A stretch of DNA of 64,000 nucleotides from Microbulbifer bruguierae (GTDB taxonomy: Bacteria > Pseudomonadota > Gammaproteobacteria > Pseudomonadales > Cellvibrionaceae): assembly GCF_029869925.1 (NCBI RefSeq), contig NZ_CP118605.1, forward strand, positions 2,366,501 to 2,430,500, written 5' to 3'. Under the pieces are notes generated by a model, which saw only the letters and a list, made by a program, of their open reading frames with translations, did no database searches and was not told the origin of the DNA. The position numbers and the translations under genes are program-made. Positions within the stretch are counted from its first letter, which is position 1. Each line of letters opens with the position of its first letter. Shown here in pieces: positions 41,101 through 48,893 of this stretch.

Positions 41101-41613
41101 CAGTTTTTCCGGGCTATTCAGCAGGGCCTGGCGCTTGCCCACGATCTCTTCCAGCGCAGACAAATCCGGGGCAAACAGCGCGCCCTCAGTGATCAGTCTC
41201 TCGCGGCGTACCGCGCGCAAATCATTCAGCAACGGCAACAACAGCACCGCATTGTCACGGCGCTGGAATGCGGTTTTTTCCAGGTAGAGGGGAAGCTCCA
41301 GCAATGCCCGCATAAGAAATTCGCGGGTTTCATCGCTGTTCTCGACTTCGCCGCTGGCCAGCGCTTGCACCAACTGCTCCATCTCTTCCGCGAGCATGGC
41401 GGCACCGGTAAGCTCCGCCATGTGCAGGGAGCCGTGCACCTGGTGAATCAGGTCCAGGCAGTTTTTCAGTAAACCGGAGGAATCACCGGAACTATCCGGC
41501 GTGGAAGAATCCGAGGCAAAAGTTTCCAGGTGCTGACGCGCCTGAGCCAGCGTTTCGTTGATTTCGCCTATCAGCCAATCCAGGGCTACAAAATTGGGAT
41601 TGTCCCGATTCAC
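35158..41613 (-). CDS. chpA: Hybrid chemotaxis histidine kinase ChpA of the type IV pilus system
   Basis: This is a CheA-like kinase of 2151 residues. Canonical Hpt sites are H730 (FHTLKGSGRM), H886 (LHTLKGSAHM) and H1366 (LHTFKGGARM). An Hpt-like site H57 (HQVHGSLHM) lies near the N-terminus, and a degenerate one has Gln473 in place of His (QEVCGGLDM). Long acidic linkers (about 1080-1300) follow. Then come the dimerisation helix, the HATPase (LRNAVDHGIE, DDGAGINL, GRGVGMDVV), a CheW-like domain and a C-terminal receiver with D2078 in LLDIEMPRMDG. The start is a GTG at 41613 with GAGGA seven bases upstream. The P. aeruginosa homologue is longer (about 2470) with more phosphotransfer sites. 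It signals to PilG/PilH. Confidence 0.95.
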   Translation of the reverse strand: MNRDNPNFVALDWLIGEINETLAQARQHLETFASDSSTPDSSGDSSGLLKNCLDLIHQVHGSLHMAELTGAAMLAEEMEQLVQALASGEVENSDETREFLMRALLELPLYLEKTAFQRRDNAVLLLPLLNDLRAVRRERLITEGALFAPDLSALEEIVGKRQALLNSPEKLQQLVLKLRKMYHVAAASLIRDVNSGESIAYLGKVSEKMALLYSGSQRRHLWEILQALLEGISDHRINVLPALRQLLRRIDVEFRLLQGQGVRVLDLRPDRDLLRNLLFYVYLSGPNGPRTSALYTKYALDQAVPGTPRPDTEDALAMGPEAMGTAVAALREELASVREALDPSVTTTERPPLADTAIIAKRIADTLGVLGLENQRTRARSIYEHLRDASRSSDPDELLMQAASELVQLDSGLAAAVERDKKIDSDSPLMGEATERVLREARIGLENVKEAVVEYIASHWDAGQLSQVPQRLQEVCGGLDMVGYQRAAEIVGACKKYIEERLIHAGEQPDWKLLDTLADAVTSVEYYLERRAEGIEDADMLLALAEESVATLGYAVAGGQDPENIQSQKTLSDSVIEPPDLDVIAEDQALSQEQLEERGLASFEFSLDDIAAETAVIDASESADPLADLAAGLTAEPTTDLTKESYADERLYESAVDHFAVDSARPVTPNTVPAPVLADDDETSIIDDEILEIFLEEAAEVLETIEHYFPQWVANFGNRDALVEFRRGFHTLKGSGRMVEAMEVGELAWAVENMLNRVLDDTITPGRAHALLIEQVLAKLPSMVDAFRTRSGDPEPARTAELEHWAKQLSMGEVPQALLQSAEQEDETGAAIEDELVDADDNAQLWEIFAQEAETHLATVAEFLSEMDRAAPLYGIPSDPLHRALHTLKGSAHMAEVTPVAELMAPLERFVKELRTYQVPIDSDIYELIGDAASYVKVALNQIYCGEPLLVERSEQFLARVAELQERAVGHLIREREANEPKAVDPQLLAVIMADGMKVLLDADQMLHQWRQQPMDTSILLPVAEELDVLQQAAGQAQLPALQELSQLLLAVYRQVIDGHLEVEPALWAALEQGHNELLDLVDAVAASTDLPPVSEAVGEALRYLAQGDDGGEDEDIDLSEYGIDSDVFGVEDNGDSVVAEADESELLIELELPRDEAGEEIVIEMSQVDADGNEGMLADLNFDDLLAEQAARSDSLIPQATSDSEIPEQEPELTVEWLEAELSAAQSHVEPELDDIVIVDVPEAPVTEDSVEESQIFDEMAVVGSSIEDQSAPVNAAEVEPEVPAQEIASEQVSVPVAPALEVEPGTGEISESQRGLLADIDPDVVEVFLEEASDLMDELEELIQNWEQSPEDREPPEALKRVLHTFKGGARMAALMGLGEVAHRFETVIENMQSGSSPSAEFFADAHAIYDRLAAGVETVRAWMGGDELPAFCALLETSWADEQVAVDASPVDYGIEATEPDTRPEPELLSEDRDETPEVVAEEPDSGDVKLPAVEVIEKVAAAQAPVPASNVLPFVRKSKNIGERDGGQPRNQPQEMVRVASELLEELVNLAGETSISRGRLEEQVSEFGLALDEMDSTLSRLNEQLRRLDKETEAQIQFRQEQLAEQDVDFDPLEMDRYSSIQHLSRSLLESTSDLLELRQTLGNKARDTETLLLQQSRVNTELQEGLMRSRMVPFSRLVPRLRRIVRQVSAELSKQVDLVFSNVEGELDRSMLERMVAPLEHMLRNAVDHGIESPQARRDAGKAERGRISVALAREGSEVVITISDDGAGINLMRVREKAIETGLMRPDAELSNSEIMQFILHAGFSTAEQVTQISGRGVGMDVVSAEIKLIGGSVTIASQAGEGTEFVVRLPFTVSVNRALMVKVGEDMFALPLNTIEGIVRLSPFELEHYYRTPDARFEYAGEPYLVSYFGSLLQSSAQPRLVVEDMQMPVLLVRSDNSAMALQVDAILGSREIVVKSLGPQFASVQGVSGATVTGDGTVVVILDAHALLRKHSAQLARPEIPLLEEKPVISGREEPETQKLVMVVDDSVTVRKVTTRFLEREGFRVITAKDGQDAIIQLQDVIPDVMLLDIEMPRMDGFEVARNMRSSGRLRDIPIIMITSRTGKKHRDHALSLGVNHYLGKPYQEEVLLAAIRDFTDAEAEV

Positions 41614-41743
41614 GCCAAGTCCTCGGTAATTCGATTTCGCCGCAGCCGGGTAACGCGCGGGGGCGACACCCGGTCTGCGACTGTGCACCCCCGCTCTCAC
41701 CGATACGGGGACGTCCGCTTTTCGTTATGGGTTTAGCGGCTTA

Positions 41744-43900
41744 TCAGGCCAGAGCTCGCTCTTCGCGCTCCCGCTCAGTATCCAGTGCGTCTTCGCCGAT
41801 GGTATCGTCGTCCAGCATTGGGAACTCTTCAGACAGCTCCGCCAGATCCCCATCGTACAGGTCACTTTCGCCTTCCACCTCGTCATCGGTGGGCAGCTTG
41901 AAGCCGGCAACGGAATCGCGCAGGGCAGAAGCGGTCTGGGCCAGGTTACCAATGGACTGTGCAGTGGCCTGGGTACCCGCGGAAGTCTGCGAGGTAATCT
42001 CCTGAATCACGTTCATCGTGTTGGAGATATGACCTGCGGACGAGGCCTGTTGGCGTGCCGCGTTGGAGATGTTCTGAATCAAGGATGCGAGGTTGGTAGA
42101 TACCGTTTCGATCTCTTCCAGGGCAACACCCGCGTCCTGTGCCAGGCGGGCACCGCGCACCACCTCGGTGGTGGTGGATTCCATCGATACAACCGCTTCG
42201 TTGGTGTCCGACTGAATCGCTTTTACCAGGCCCTCAATCTGCTTGGTTGCAGCGGCGGAACGTTCCGCAAGTCGCTGTACCTCGTCCGCAACCACCGCGA
42301 AGCCTCGACCGGCATCACCGGCCATGCTCGCCTGAATGGCGGCGTTAAGTGCCAGAATGTTGGTCTGGTCGGCAATGTCGTTAATCAGGCTAACGATGTC
42401 ACCGATCTCCTGGGAGGATTCACCCAGGCGCTTGATTCGTTTGGAGGTGTCCTGAATCTGCTCGCGAATGGTATCCATGCCCTTGATGGTGTTCTGTACC
42501 ACCTTGGCGCCGTTGCTCGCGATCTGTACCGAGCGCTCCGCTACCTGCGCCGATTCGGCGGCGTTAGCAGATACCTGGTCAATGGTCACGGCCATCTCAT
42601 TTACCGCCGCAGATGCACCAGCAATTTCCTGCGCCTGGTGCTCGGAGGCTTCGGCCAGGTGTAATGCCGTCTGCTGGGTTTCCTGAGACAGGGAAGATAC
42701 TTCCTGAGCCGCGCCATTAATTCGCGATACCAGTACCCGCAGCTGGTCGATGGTGTAGTTGATAGAGTCCGCAATCGCACCGGTGAAGGCCTCGGTTACC
42801 GTTGCGGTGGTGGTCAAGTCACCGTCTGCAAGGTCGGCCAGTTCGTCCAGCAGCTGCATAATCGCCTGCTGGTTACGCTCGTTGGTTTCGGACTCTTCAC
42901 GCAGACTGCGGCGGGTTCCGGAGAAGGCCTGCACCATCATGGCAAAGATCAACAGTACGAAGACGCCGGCGATAATGGCAATGGTCTGGTTATTGGGCTG
43001 ACGCTCGTCGGACAGGCTGACAATACGGTCGTTCAGGATAGACAGAGCTTCCAGCAGCTGCGGCGAAGAAGTAGCAATACCGTCAGCGGCCTGGCGGGTG
43101 GCGAACAGCGCTGGCGTGGCTTCAAAGATTTCGCGTACCGAGGAGCTTACGAATTCAAACAGTTCGGTAATTTCTTCCAGGGACTCGCGGGCTTCGTCGT
43201 CGGTTACGCGGGAGATACCCATCACCACGTCGCCGCCCTTCATGCCCTCAACCACTTTACCGAACAGGCTGGCGTCGGTATTGAACTGGTCCGCCGCGGA
43301 TTCCGCGTCATCACCACCCTGCAGCATTTTATCGATGTTTCGACCGATACGTTCGGCGCGCCATACCTGCAGCTGGGCTTGTTCGACCTGGTTCGCCGGG
43401 GCGTTGTTAGCCAGCAGGATTTCCACAATATTGTTGTGCTCTGCCTGCAGTTCCGGCAGCGAGTCGTTCAGGGTACTCGCCACGTCATTCAGGAAGATGA
43501 TCGAATCCTTGTTGCCCAGAATGGTATCGGCCTGTTCGCGCAGCTGGCGCCATACCTGGCCGTAGTTGGCCAGTTCGCTCTCCAGTGCCTTACTACTGGC
43601 CCTATCCATCCCCTGTAGCTCGCTCCAGGTGGCCGACATCTGGTTGACGGTCCGCTCCAGGTCTACGAACGCCTGCTCATCGCCGGCGGTGGCTGCGGGC
43701 GCGTAGGACACCACCTGATAGGACAGTGCGCGCAATTCGGCCACATCCTCAAGGTGTTCCTGGTCGCGGTCGGCGTTGCGCTGCACCAAGAAGATGCTAA
43801 CGATCAGTCCCGCCAGTGTGGCGAGTACCAGCAAACCCATAAACAGCGCGGCAGGATTACTGCGCAGCGCGGAAAATGAACTCTGGGAGCCTGTTTTCAT
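41744..43900 (-). CDS. pilJ: Type IV pilus methyl-accepting chemoreceptor PilJ
   Basis: PilJ is the sensor of the Pil-Chp array. Transmembrane helix 1 (about residues 16-40) precedes a long periplasmic part with two PilJ-type helical modules (about 50-310), then helix 2 (about 318-340). A HAMP-like region and a cytoplasmic signalling domain follow, with the hairpin tip [41 protein letters not shown] (quoted in two parts in databases as the MCP signature). The C-terminus is acidic and ends EREERALA. The ATG at 43900 is preceded by AGGAGT at ideal spacing. At 718 residues it is close to P. aeruginosa PilJ. No CheR or CheB homologue lies next to it. Confidence 0.95.
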   Translation of the reverse strand: MKTGSQSSFSALRSNPAALFMGLLVLATLAGLIVSIFLVQRNADRDQEHLEDVAELRALSYQVVSYAPAATAGDEQAFVDLERTVNQMSATWSELQGMDRASSKALESELANYGQVWRQLREQADTILGNKDSIIFLNDVASTLNDSLPELQAEHNNIVEILLANNAPANQVEQAQLQVWRAERIGRNIDKMLQGGDDAESAADQFNTDASLFGKVVEGMKGGDVVMGISRVTDDEARESLEEITELFEFVSSSVREIFEATPALFATRQAADGIATSSPQLLEALSILNDRIVSLSDERQPNNQTIAIIAGVFVLLIFAMMVQAFSGTRRSLREESETNERNQQAIMQLLDELADLADGDLTTTATVTEAFTGAIADSINYTIDQLRVLVSRINGAAQEVSSLSQETQQTALHLAEASEHQAQEIAGASAAVNEMAVTIDQVSANAAESAQVAERSVQIASNGAKVVQNTIKGMDTIREQIQDTSKRIKRLGESSQEIGDIVSLINDIADQTNILALNAAIQASMAGDAGRGFAVVADEVQRLAERSAAATKQIEGLVKAIQSDTNEAVVSMESTTTEVVRGARLAQDAGVALEEIETVSTNLASLIQNISNAARQQASSAGHISNTMNVIQEITSQTSAGTQATAQSIGNLAQTASALRDSVAGFKLPTDDEVEGESDLYDGDLAELSEEFPMLDDDTIGEDALDTEREREERALA

Positions 43901-44064
43901 AAATTACTCCTGGCGAACCTGTCCCTCAGGCCAACTCTTGTTATCACCACTTTCTGGGCCTACGGCCCCCCATCCCTTAACTGCCCAAGCATTTGGGCGC
44001 CCCTAAATCGGCAGACACCGACAAGGGATATTGCCGGGGGCGGGGTAACGGCCCGCTCCCTATA

Positions 44065-44095
44065 GAGGTGTAACGCACTAAATGCGCTTCACCTC
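44065..44095. repeat. Inverted repeat in the pilI-pilJ spacer
   Basis: GAGGTG (44065-44070) pairs with CACCTC (44090-44095), and CGCA (44074-44077) with TGCG (44082-44085), making one imperfect 31-bp dyad. No T-run follows on either strand. It lies in the 262-bp spacer between pilI and pilJ, which also holds smaller GC-rich dyads. RNA processing or partial attenuation between the two genes is possible. Confidence 0.45.
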
Positions 44096-44162
44096 AGTAA
44101 CCTTTGGGCAGGGTTAAAACCAGGCCCGCGAGTACGTACCACCAAAAACAGAAAGCCGCAGC

Positions 44163-44705
44163 TCAATGAGCCGCGGCATCCGCAAATTGAAAATCACCTA
44201 TCAGGGCCTGCAGGTCGAACACCAACCAGCGCCCCTGCTGCAACACAAACTGGCCGCTGACCATGGGTGCAAACGGCTCCGCCAGGTCAGCTGGCGGCAT
44301 CTGGCCATATTCCAGAGCCAAATGCTGCATACCGTGCAGCTCATCGACAATCAGACCCGCGTACACCTTATCCCGCTCCAGTACCAACACCCTGCGACGC
44401 TGGCGCGGACTGGTCAGGTGGCCGCCGAAAAACGCCGCCATATCGAACAGCGGCAGCAAGCGGCCACGCACGTTGGCCACCCCACGCACCCAGGGCTGAA
44501 CCCCGGGAATGAAGGTGTAGTGGGGCACTTCCAACAGTTCCACCACATCTTCCATGGCGGCAACGAAACGATGGCCCAACAGGGAAAAACCAATGCCCGT
44601 CCAGTAAGGCTTAATTTCCTGGCGAGCAGGCAGTCCCTGCGCTTGTGCTTTCGCACGCCGGGCTATATCAACCAGTGCGAGATACGGGGTAAGTGTGGAA
44701 TGCAC
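44163..44705 (-). CDS. pilI: CheW-like adaptor PilI
   Basis: This is a single CheW domain of 180 residues (about 35-175). The typical sequences are GFSLLGHRFVAAMEDVVELLEVPHYTFIPG, split across strands, and WVRGVANVRGRLLPLFD. It links PilJ to the ChpA kinase. The N-terminal ~30 residues are helical and basic. The only usable start in frame is a GTG at 44705, 18 bp after the pilH stop. No strong ribosome-binding site is seen, so translation may be coupled to pilH. Gene order pilG-pilH-pilI-pilJ is as in P. aeruginosa. Confidence 0.9.
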   Translation of the reverse strand: MHSTLTPYLALVDIARRAKAQAQGLPARQEIKPYWTGIGFSLLGHRFVAAMEDVVELLEVPHYTFIPGVQPWVRGVANVRGRLLPLFDMAAFFGGHLTSPRQRRRVLVLERDKVYAGLIVDELHGMQHLALEYGQMPPADLAEPFAPMVSGQFVLQQGRWLVFDLQALIGDFQFADAAAH

Positions 44706-44723
44706 GGAGGTTCAATGCCGGCC

Positions 44724-45086
44724 TCAGGCCAACACCTCTTCGATGGTGCCGAGCAGCTTACTCTCGTCAACCGGCTTGGTCAGGTAAGCACGCGCGCCCT
44801 GGCGCATACCCCATACGCGGTCGGTATCCTGGTCCTTGGTGGTTACGATAACAATCGGAATCCCACTGGTTTCGTCGCCCTTGCTCAGCTGACGGGTAGC
44901 CTGAAAACCATTCAGCCCCGGCATAACGATATCCATCAGGATTACATCAGGACGCTGCTCGCGGGCCGTGTCGACGCCGCTCTCGCCACTGGTGGCAGTA
45001 AGCACCGCGTGGCCGTTTTTTTCCAGAATGGTGGTCAGCTTGTGAGTTTCGGTTGGCGAATCATCTACGATAAGAACTCTGGCCAT
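44724..45086 (-). CDS. pilH: Type IV pilus response regulator PilH
   Basis: This is a stand-alone CheY-like receiver of 120 residues with D8-D9, the phosphoacceptor D52 (ILMDIVMPG) and K104 (YLTKPV). In Pseudomonas PilH is linked to retraction and acts as a counterpart or phosphate sink for PilG. The ATG at 45086 follows CGGGGGAAAC, a good ribosome-binding site; the frame runs further upstream without similarity. It is 240 bp after pilG, a larger gap than in Pseudomonas, which suggests its own promoter. Confidence 0.93.
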   Translation of the reverse strand: MARVLIVDDSPTETHKLTTILEKNGHAVLTATSGESGVDTAREQRPDVILMDIVMPGLNGFQATRQLSKGDETSGIPIVIVTTKDQDTDRVWGMRQGARAYLTKPVDESKLLGTIEEVLA

Positions 45087-45307
45087 GTTTCCCCCGAGAT
45101 AGTGTTTCCCACCCGACTGATCGCTTACATCCGGGTGACTGTTGTTGCTACAGGCCGGACGCCGAAATCGACGTCGCGACCACACGCTTTGTTATATGAA
45201 GTTGACTTTTGTGCCGTGCGGAACTTTTTTGCTTTTATTTAATGGTTCCAGCGCCAAAGAACGAGAATTTGGCACAGTCTACGCCATTTCCGCATAGCCT
45301 TTCACAC

Positions 45308-45329
45308 AAAAAATGAGATACGAGTCTCA
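45308..45329 (-). terminator. Weak terminator-like hairpin at the end of pilG
   Basis: On the minus strand TGAGA (overlapping the pilG stop) pairs with TCTCA across six bases, followed by six T residues. The stem is only five pairs, so termination would be partial. Confidence 0.4.
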
Positions 45330-45722
45330 AGCTGCATGGTGAGGCTTTGCGTGCGCAGAAATTGCCCCCAGCAGTTCGCTTTTGCTGAAAGGCTTGGTCA
45401 GGTACTGGTCGCACCCCACCACACGACCTTTCGCCTTGTCGAACAGGCCATCCTTACTGGAGAGCATGATGACCGGCGTACTGCGGAATTCACTGTTGTT
45501 TTTGATCAGCGCGCAAGTCTGATAGCCATCAAGGCGCGGCATCATAATGTCTACAAAAATGATGTCGGGACGTGAATCGGCGATCTTTGCCAGCGCATCG
45601 AAGCCATCGGTAGCCGTAACCACCGTACAGCCTGCTTTCTGCAGCAGCGTCTCGGCGGTGCGACGAATAGTTTTACTGTCGTCGATCACCATCACGGTGA
45701 GACTTTCCCAGTTGAGCTCCAT
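45327..45722 (-). CDS. pilG: Type IV pilus response regulator PilG
   Basis: This is a single-domain CheY-like receiver of 131 residues with D14-D15, phosphoacceptor D58 (IIFVDIMMPRLDG) and K110 (YLTKPF). PilG carries the ChpA signal toward pilus extension and, in Pseudomonas, cAMP synthesis. The ATG follows CAGGAACACT. It opens the Pil-Chp run on the minus strand and faces gshB, as in P. aeruginosa. An inverted repeat in its upstream region is listed separately. Confidence 0.94.
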   Translation of the reverse strand: MELNWESLTVMVIDDSKTIRRTAETLLQKAGCTVVTATDGFDALAKIADSRPDIIFVDIMMPRLDGYQTCALIKNNSEFRSTPVIMLSSKDGLFDKAKGRVVGCDQYLTKPFSKSELLGAISAHAKPHHAA

Positions 45723-46137
45723 AGTGTTCCTGAATCCCCTTTACTTATTTTTCCAGGCGCTGCGTAAAACGCGGTAAATCGTCATCCATCGCAGCGCCTT
45801 ATGCGCAACCTCTTAACGGGGTCCGATCGTCGCCGCGTTCAGTCGAGAAGTGCTGTAACCACCACTGCGTGCTGGCAAGCGCAGATCAAGGCAAACTTTT
45901 ATCACAGATACCACAGTGAATCTAGCGACGACCGGAGCCCATGGGGACCAATGATCAATTTGTGAGCAATAGCGCAGTTATAACTGACTGAAACGCGCAA
46001 GCCGGCCTTGCAGACTCACTCTACTACTTTTAATTTAGCGGCTCTGAGTTTTCGATGAACAACAAGCGGACACTGGAAAGAATACCCCTGTGCCGCTATT
46101 TCCCTCCCGCTGCAACATCAGATTTACGGACTGCCCT
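45723..46137. other. Divergent spacer between pilG and gshB with a 10-bp inverted repeat
   Basis: No gene is seen in these 415 bp. AGGCGCTGCG (45755-45764) and its exact complement CGCAGCGCCT (45790-45799) flank 25 bp, just upstream of pilG and inside its probable leader. I could not place a convincing -35/-10 pair for either gene. Confidence 0.5.
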
Positions 46138-47094
46138 ATGAGCCAGACCCTCGGCGTGGTCATGGACCCGATCGCCAACATCAACTACAAAAAAGACACC
46201 ACCCTGGCAATGCTGCTCGCCGCCCAGCGCGCAGGTTTCGAACTGGTGTATTTTCTGCAATCGGATCTGTATCTGGACTGCGGCAAACCAATGGGGAACG
46301 GCTCACCACTACAGGTGTTCGAGGATCCCGACAACTGGTTCAAACTGGGCGAGCGCAACCCCGTACACCTGGGAGATCTCGATGTGCTGCTGATGCGGGT
46401 CGACCCACCCTTCGACAACGAGTACATCTACTCCACCTACATCCTTGAAGCCGCCGAGCGCGCTGGCGCCCTGGTGGTCAACAACCCCCAGTCCCTGCGC
46501 GACTGCAATGAAAAAATCTTTGCCACCTATTTTGGCGAATGCTGCCCGCCGCTGATTGTCAGTCGCGACATGCAGCAGCTACGCGCCTTCCACGCAAAAC
46601 ACAAAGACGCGATTTTCAAACCGCTAGACGGCATGGGCGGCACCGGCGTGTTTCACGTCAAACCGGACGGCGGCAATCTCGGTGCCATTCTGGAAATGCT
46701 CACCGACAACGGCAAGCGCCAGATCATGGGCCAGCGCTATATTCCCGAAATCAAAGATGGCGACAAGCGCATTCTGATGGTGGATGGTGAACCGGTACCC
46801 TACTGCCTGGCGCGCATCCCCGAAGCCGGTGAAACCCGCGGCAATCTGGCGGCCGGGGGCCGCGGCGAAGCACGCCCCCTGTCCGAACGGGACCTGTGGA
46901 TAGCCCGCCGGGTCGGCCCTGAACTAAAAAAACGCGGACTGCTGTTTGTCGGTCTCGACGTCATCGGCGACTACCTTACCGAAGTGAATGTCACCAGTCC
47001 GACCTGCGTGCGCGAAATCGATGCCGCCTACGGTACCGACATCGGCGGACTATTGATGCGCGCGATCACAGACCAACTGGTTCAAAAAGGGTAA
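46138..47094 (+). CDS. gshB: Glutathione synthetase GshB
   Basis: GshB ligates glycine to gamma-glutamylcysteine with ATP. It is an ATP-grasp enzyme of 318 residues. The N-terminal substrate domain is VVMDPIANINYKKDTT. The ATP-grasp core shows KPLDGMGGTGVF and, near the end, GLDVIGDYLTEVNVTSPT, which holds metal-binding Glu and Asn. The ATG at 46138 (MSQTLGVVMDPI) fits the family N-terminus; the in-frame extension upstream does not. In P. aeruginosa gshB is also beside pilG and tonB3. Confidence 0.97.
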   Translation: MSQTLGVVMDPIANINYKKDTTLAMLLAAQRAGFELVYFLQSDLYLDCGKPMGNGSPLQVFEDPDNWFKLGERNPVHLGDLDVLLMRVDPPFDNEYIYSTYILEAAERAGALVVNNPQSLRDCNEKIFATYFGECCPPLIVSRDMQQLRAFHAKHKDAIFKPLDGMGGTGVFHVKPDGGNLGAILEMLTDNGKRQIMGQRYIPEIKDGDKRILMVDGEPVPYCLARIPEAGETRGNLAAGGRGEARPLSERDLWIARRVGPELKKRGLLFVGLDVIGDYLTEVNVTSPTCVREIDAAYGTDIGGLLMRAITDQLVQKG

Positions 47095-47176
47095 ACTCAC
47101 CCCTCGCCGCCGCAACCGGGTATCGACACATCCGGGCGGCGGCAGTTTCACGGCAGTAGTAAAAGCAATAACCACA

Positions 47177-48118
47177 ATGACCGCAGCAGCCAGCCAATCC
47201 AGAGCCGAGACCAATCCGTCGGCACCCATTCCGGCAACCCCCACCACCCAAGGGGACCGTTTTACCTTTGCGCTGTTTCTGGCCTGCGCAATGCACGCAT
47301 TGATCATTTTTGGTGTAGCCTTCTCCGCACCGGAGGCCCGCGAGGCGCCCCCCACACTGGAAGTCACCCTGGCACAGCACCGCGCCCTCGATGCACCAGA
47401 AGACGCCGACTACCTGGCCCAGCACAACCAGCAGGCCAGTGGCACTGCCGATACCCCGCAGGAGCTTTCCACCGACCGCCGTGCGGAAATCGCAGACACC
47501 AGCATTCGCCAGGTCAGCCCCCTGCCGCAACAGCAAGCGGCGCGCCCCGCAGACCAGTTGCGCCAGCTGGTGACCACCATCGGCGACAGCCCTTTCAGGG
47601 CTCCGGAACTGCCTGCGGAAGACAAGCGCTCGGAAGAAAAGCGCGGTGATGCCCCCACCGATCTGCCACCCACCAACCCCGAGATCGCCAGCCTGCAGGC
47701 GCGCCTGGACAAGATCCGCCAAACCATCGCCCAGCGCCCACGGGTGCGCCGCCTTACATCGGTAGCGACCAAAGCCTCAGCAGATGCCGCGTATCTGCAC
47801 GACTGGCGCCAGAAGGTGGAAGCCATCGGCAACGACAACTTCCCCGAGGAGGCGCTCGCGCGCCAGATCACTGGCGACCTGCGTCTCATGGTACGCCTGC
47901 TGCCCACCGGGGCCGTGGAGGAAGTGGTCATCCTCGAGTCCTCTGGCGAACGCATCCTCGACGACGCCGCACAGCAGATAGTGCGCCTGGCGGCCCCCTT
48001 TGCACCTTTCCCGCCGGAAATCCGCAAGCAGGCAGACCGCCTGGAGATTATTCGCACCTGGCGCTTTGAAATGACCGGTTTCTCCACTGCTGCCGGCAAA
48101 TCCGACAATCGCAGTTGA
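47177..48118 (+). CDS. TonB-family protein, TonB3-like
   Basis: The 313-residue protein has one N-terminal membrane helix (about residues 30-50, FALFLACAMHALIIFGVAF). A long Pro/Gln/Glu-rich periplasmic stretch (about 55-190) and a C-terminal TonB fold (about 210-300, YLHDWRQKVEAIGNDNFPEEA, LRLMVRLLPTGAVEEVVILESSGERILDDAA) follow. TonB proteins transmit proton-motive energy to outer-membrane partners. No exbB or exbD is adjacent. In P. aeruginosa the gene in this place is tonB3, required for twitching, so a role with pili rather than iron is plausible but inferred. The gene starts about 80 bp after gshB. Confidence 0.85.
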   Translation: MTAAASQSRAETNPSAPIPATPTTQGDRFTFALFLACAMHALIIFGVAFSAPEAREAPPTLEVTLAQHRALDAPEDADYLAQHNQQASGTADTPQELSTDRRAEIADTSIRQVSPLPQQQAARPADQLRQLVTTIGDSPFRAPELPAEDKRSEEKRGDAPTDLPPTNPEIASLQARLDKIRQTIAQRPRVRRLTSVATKASADAAYLHDWRQKVEAIGNDNFPEEALARQITGDLRLMVRLLPTGAVEEVVILESSGERILDDAAQQIVRLAAPFAPFPPEIRKQADRLEIIRTWRFEMTGFSTAAGKSDNRS

Positions 48119-48152
48119 CCCAGTCCGGGCCAGCTAACGCTAAACTACCCCC

Positions 48153-48746
48153 ATGCCTTTCAAACAATCCCAGAATATCGACAGCGATCTTACCCACAGC
48201 AGTCTGCGCGGGCAGTTCCTGATCGCCATGCCCGGCATGCAGGATCCGCGCTTCAAACAGGCGGTTACCTTTATCTGCGAGCACACCAGCGAAGGCACCA
48301 TGGGGATCGTCGTCAACGCCCCCAGCCGTGTGACCTGGAAGGAAGTCTTTGCCCAGCTGTCCCTCGACGACGCCAGCCTGCGCGGCGACGAACCGGTGCT
48401 GGTAGGCGGCCCGGTAGCTCAGGAACAAGGATTTGTACTGCACGGTCGCGGCATGCAGTTTGCGTCCACAGCAGAAGTCTCCGAGCACATCAGCCTTACC
48501 GCATCCAAGGACATCATTGAATCCCTCGCCGCCGGTCGCGGGCCAGACGACGTACTGCTGGCACTGGGCTACGCAGGCTGGGGGCCCGGGCAGCTGGAAG
48601 AGGAAATCACGGAAAATGCCTGGCTCACCCTGCCCGCAGAACCGGAAATCCTCTTCGCGACCCCCTGGGAAAAGCGCTGGCAGACTGCCGCAGCCCGCCA
48701 CGGTATCGACCTGAGCGGCATTGGCACCCAGTCCGGCCATGCTTAA
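48153..48746 (+). CDS. yqgE: YqgE/AlgH family protein
   Basis: The protein belongs to the YqgE/AlgH family (DUF179), with GQFLIAMPGMQDPRFKQAVTFICEH near the N-terminus. GTMGIVVNAPS, VLVGGPVAQEQGFVLH and the late LGYAGWGPGQLEEE follow. It is a small alpha/beta protein whose biochemical role is not established; AlgH was once linked to alginate regulation in Pseudomonas. At 197 residues it is of normal length. It almost always precedes ruvX, as it does here, and is probably co-transcribed with it. Confidence 0.93.
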   Translation: MPFKQSQNIDSDLTHSSLRGQFLIAMPGMQDPRFKQAVTFICEHTSEGTMGIVVNAPSRVTWKEVFAQLSLDDASLRGDEPVLVGGPVAQEQGFVLHGRGMQFASTAEVSEHISLTASKDIIESLAAGRGPDDVLLALGYAGWGPGQLEEEITENAWLTLPAEPEILFATPWEKRWQTAAARHGIDLSGIGTQSGHA

Positions 48747-48893
48747 GAAACCTCACTAAAACTGCTGCGCCGGAGCATGGCGGCGCTGGTGCGCCAGCCC
48801 GGTCACAATTCCCATGTAGTTCAAGTACACTCCGCTTGCTCCGCTCCAGCGCACAAGCGCCATGCGCACTCGCTACGTTTTCCCGAGGTTTCC

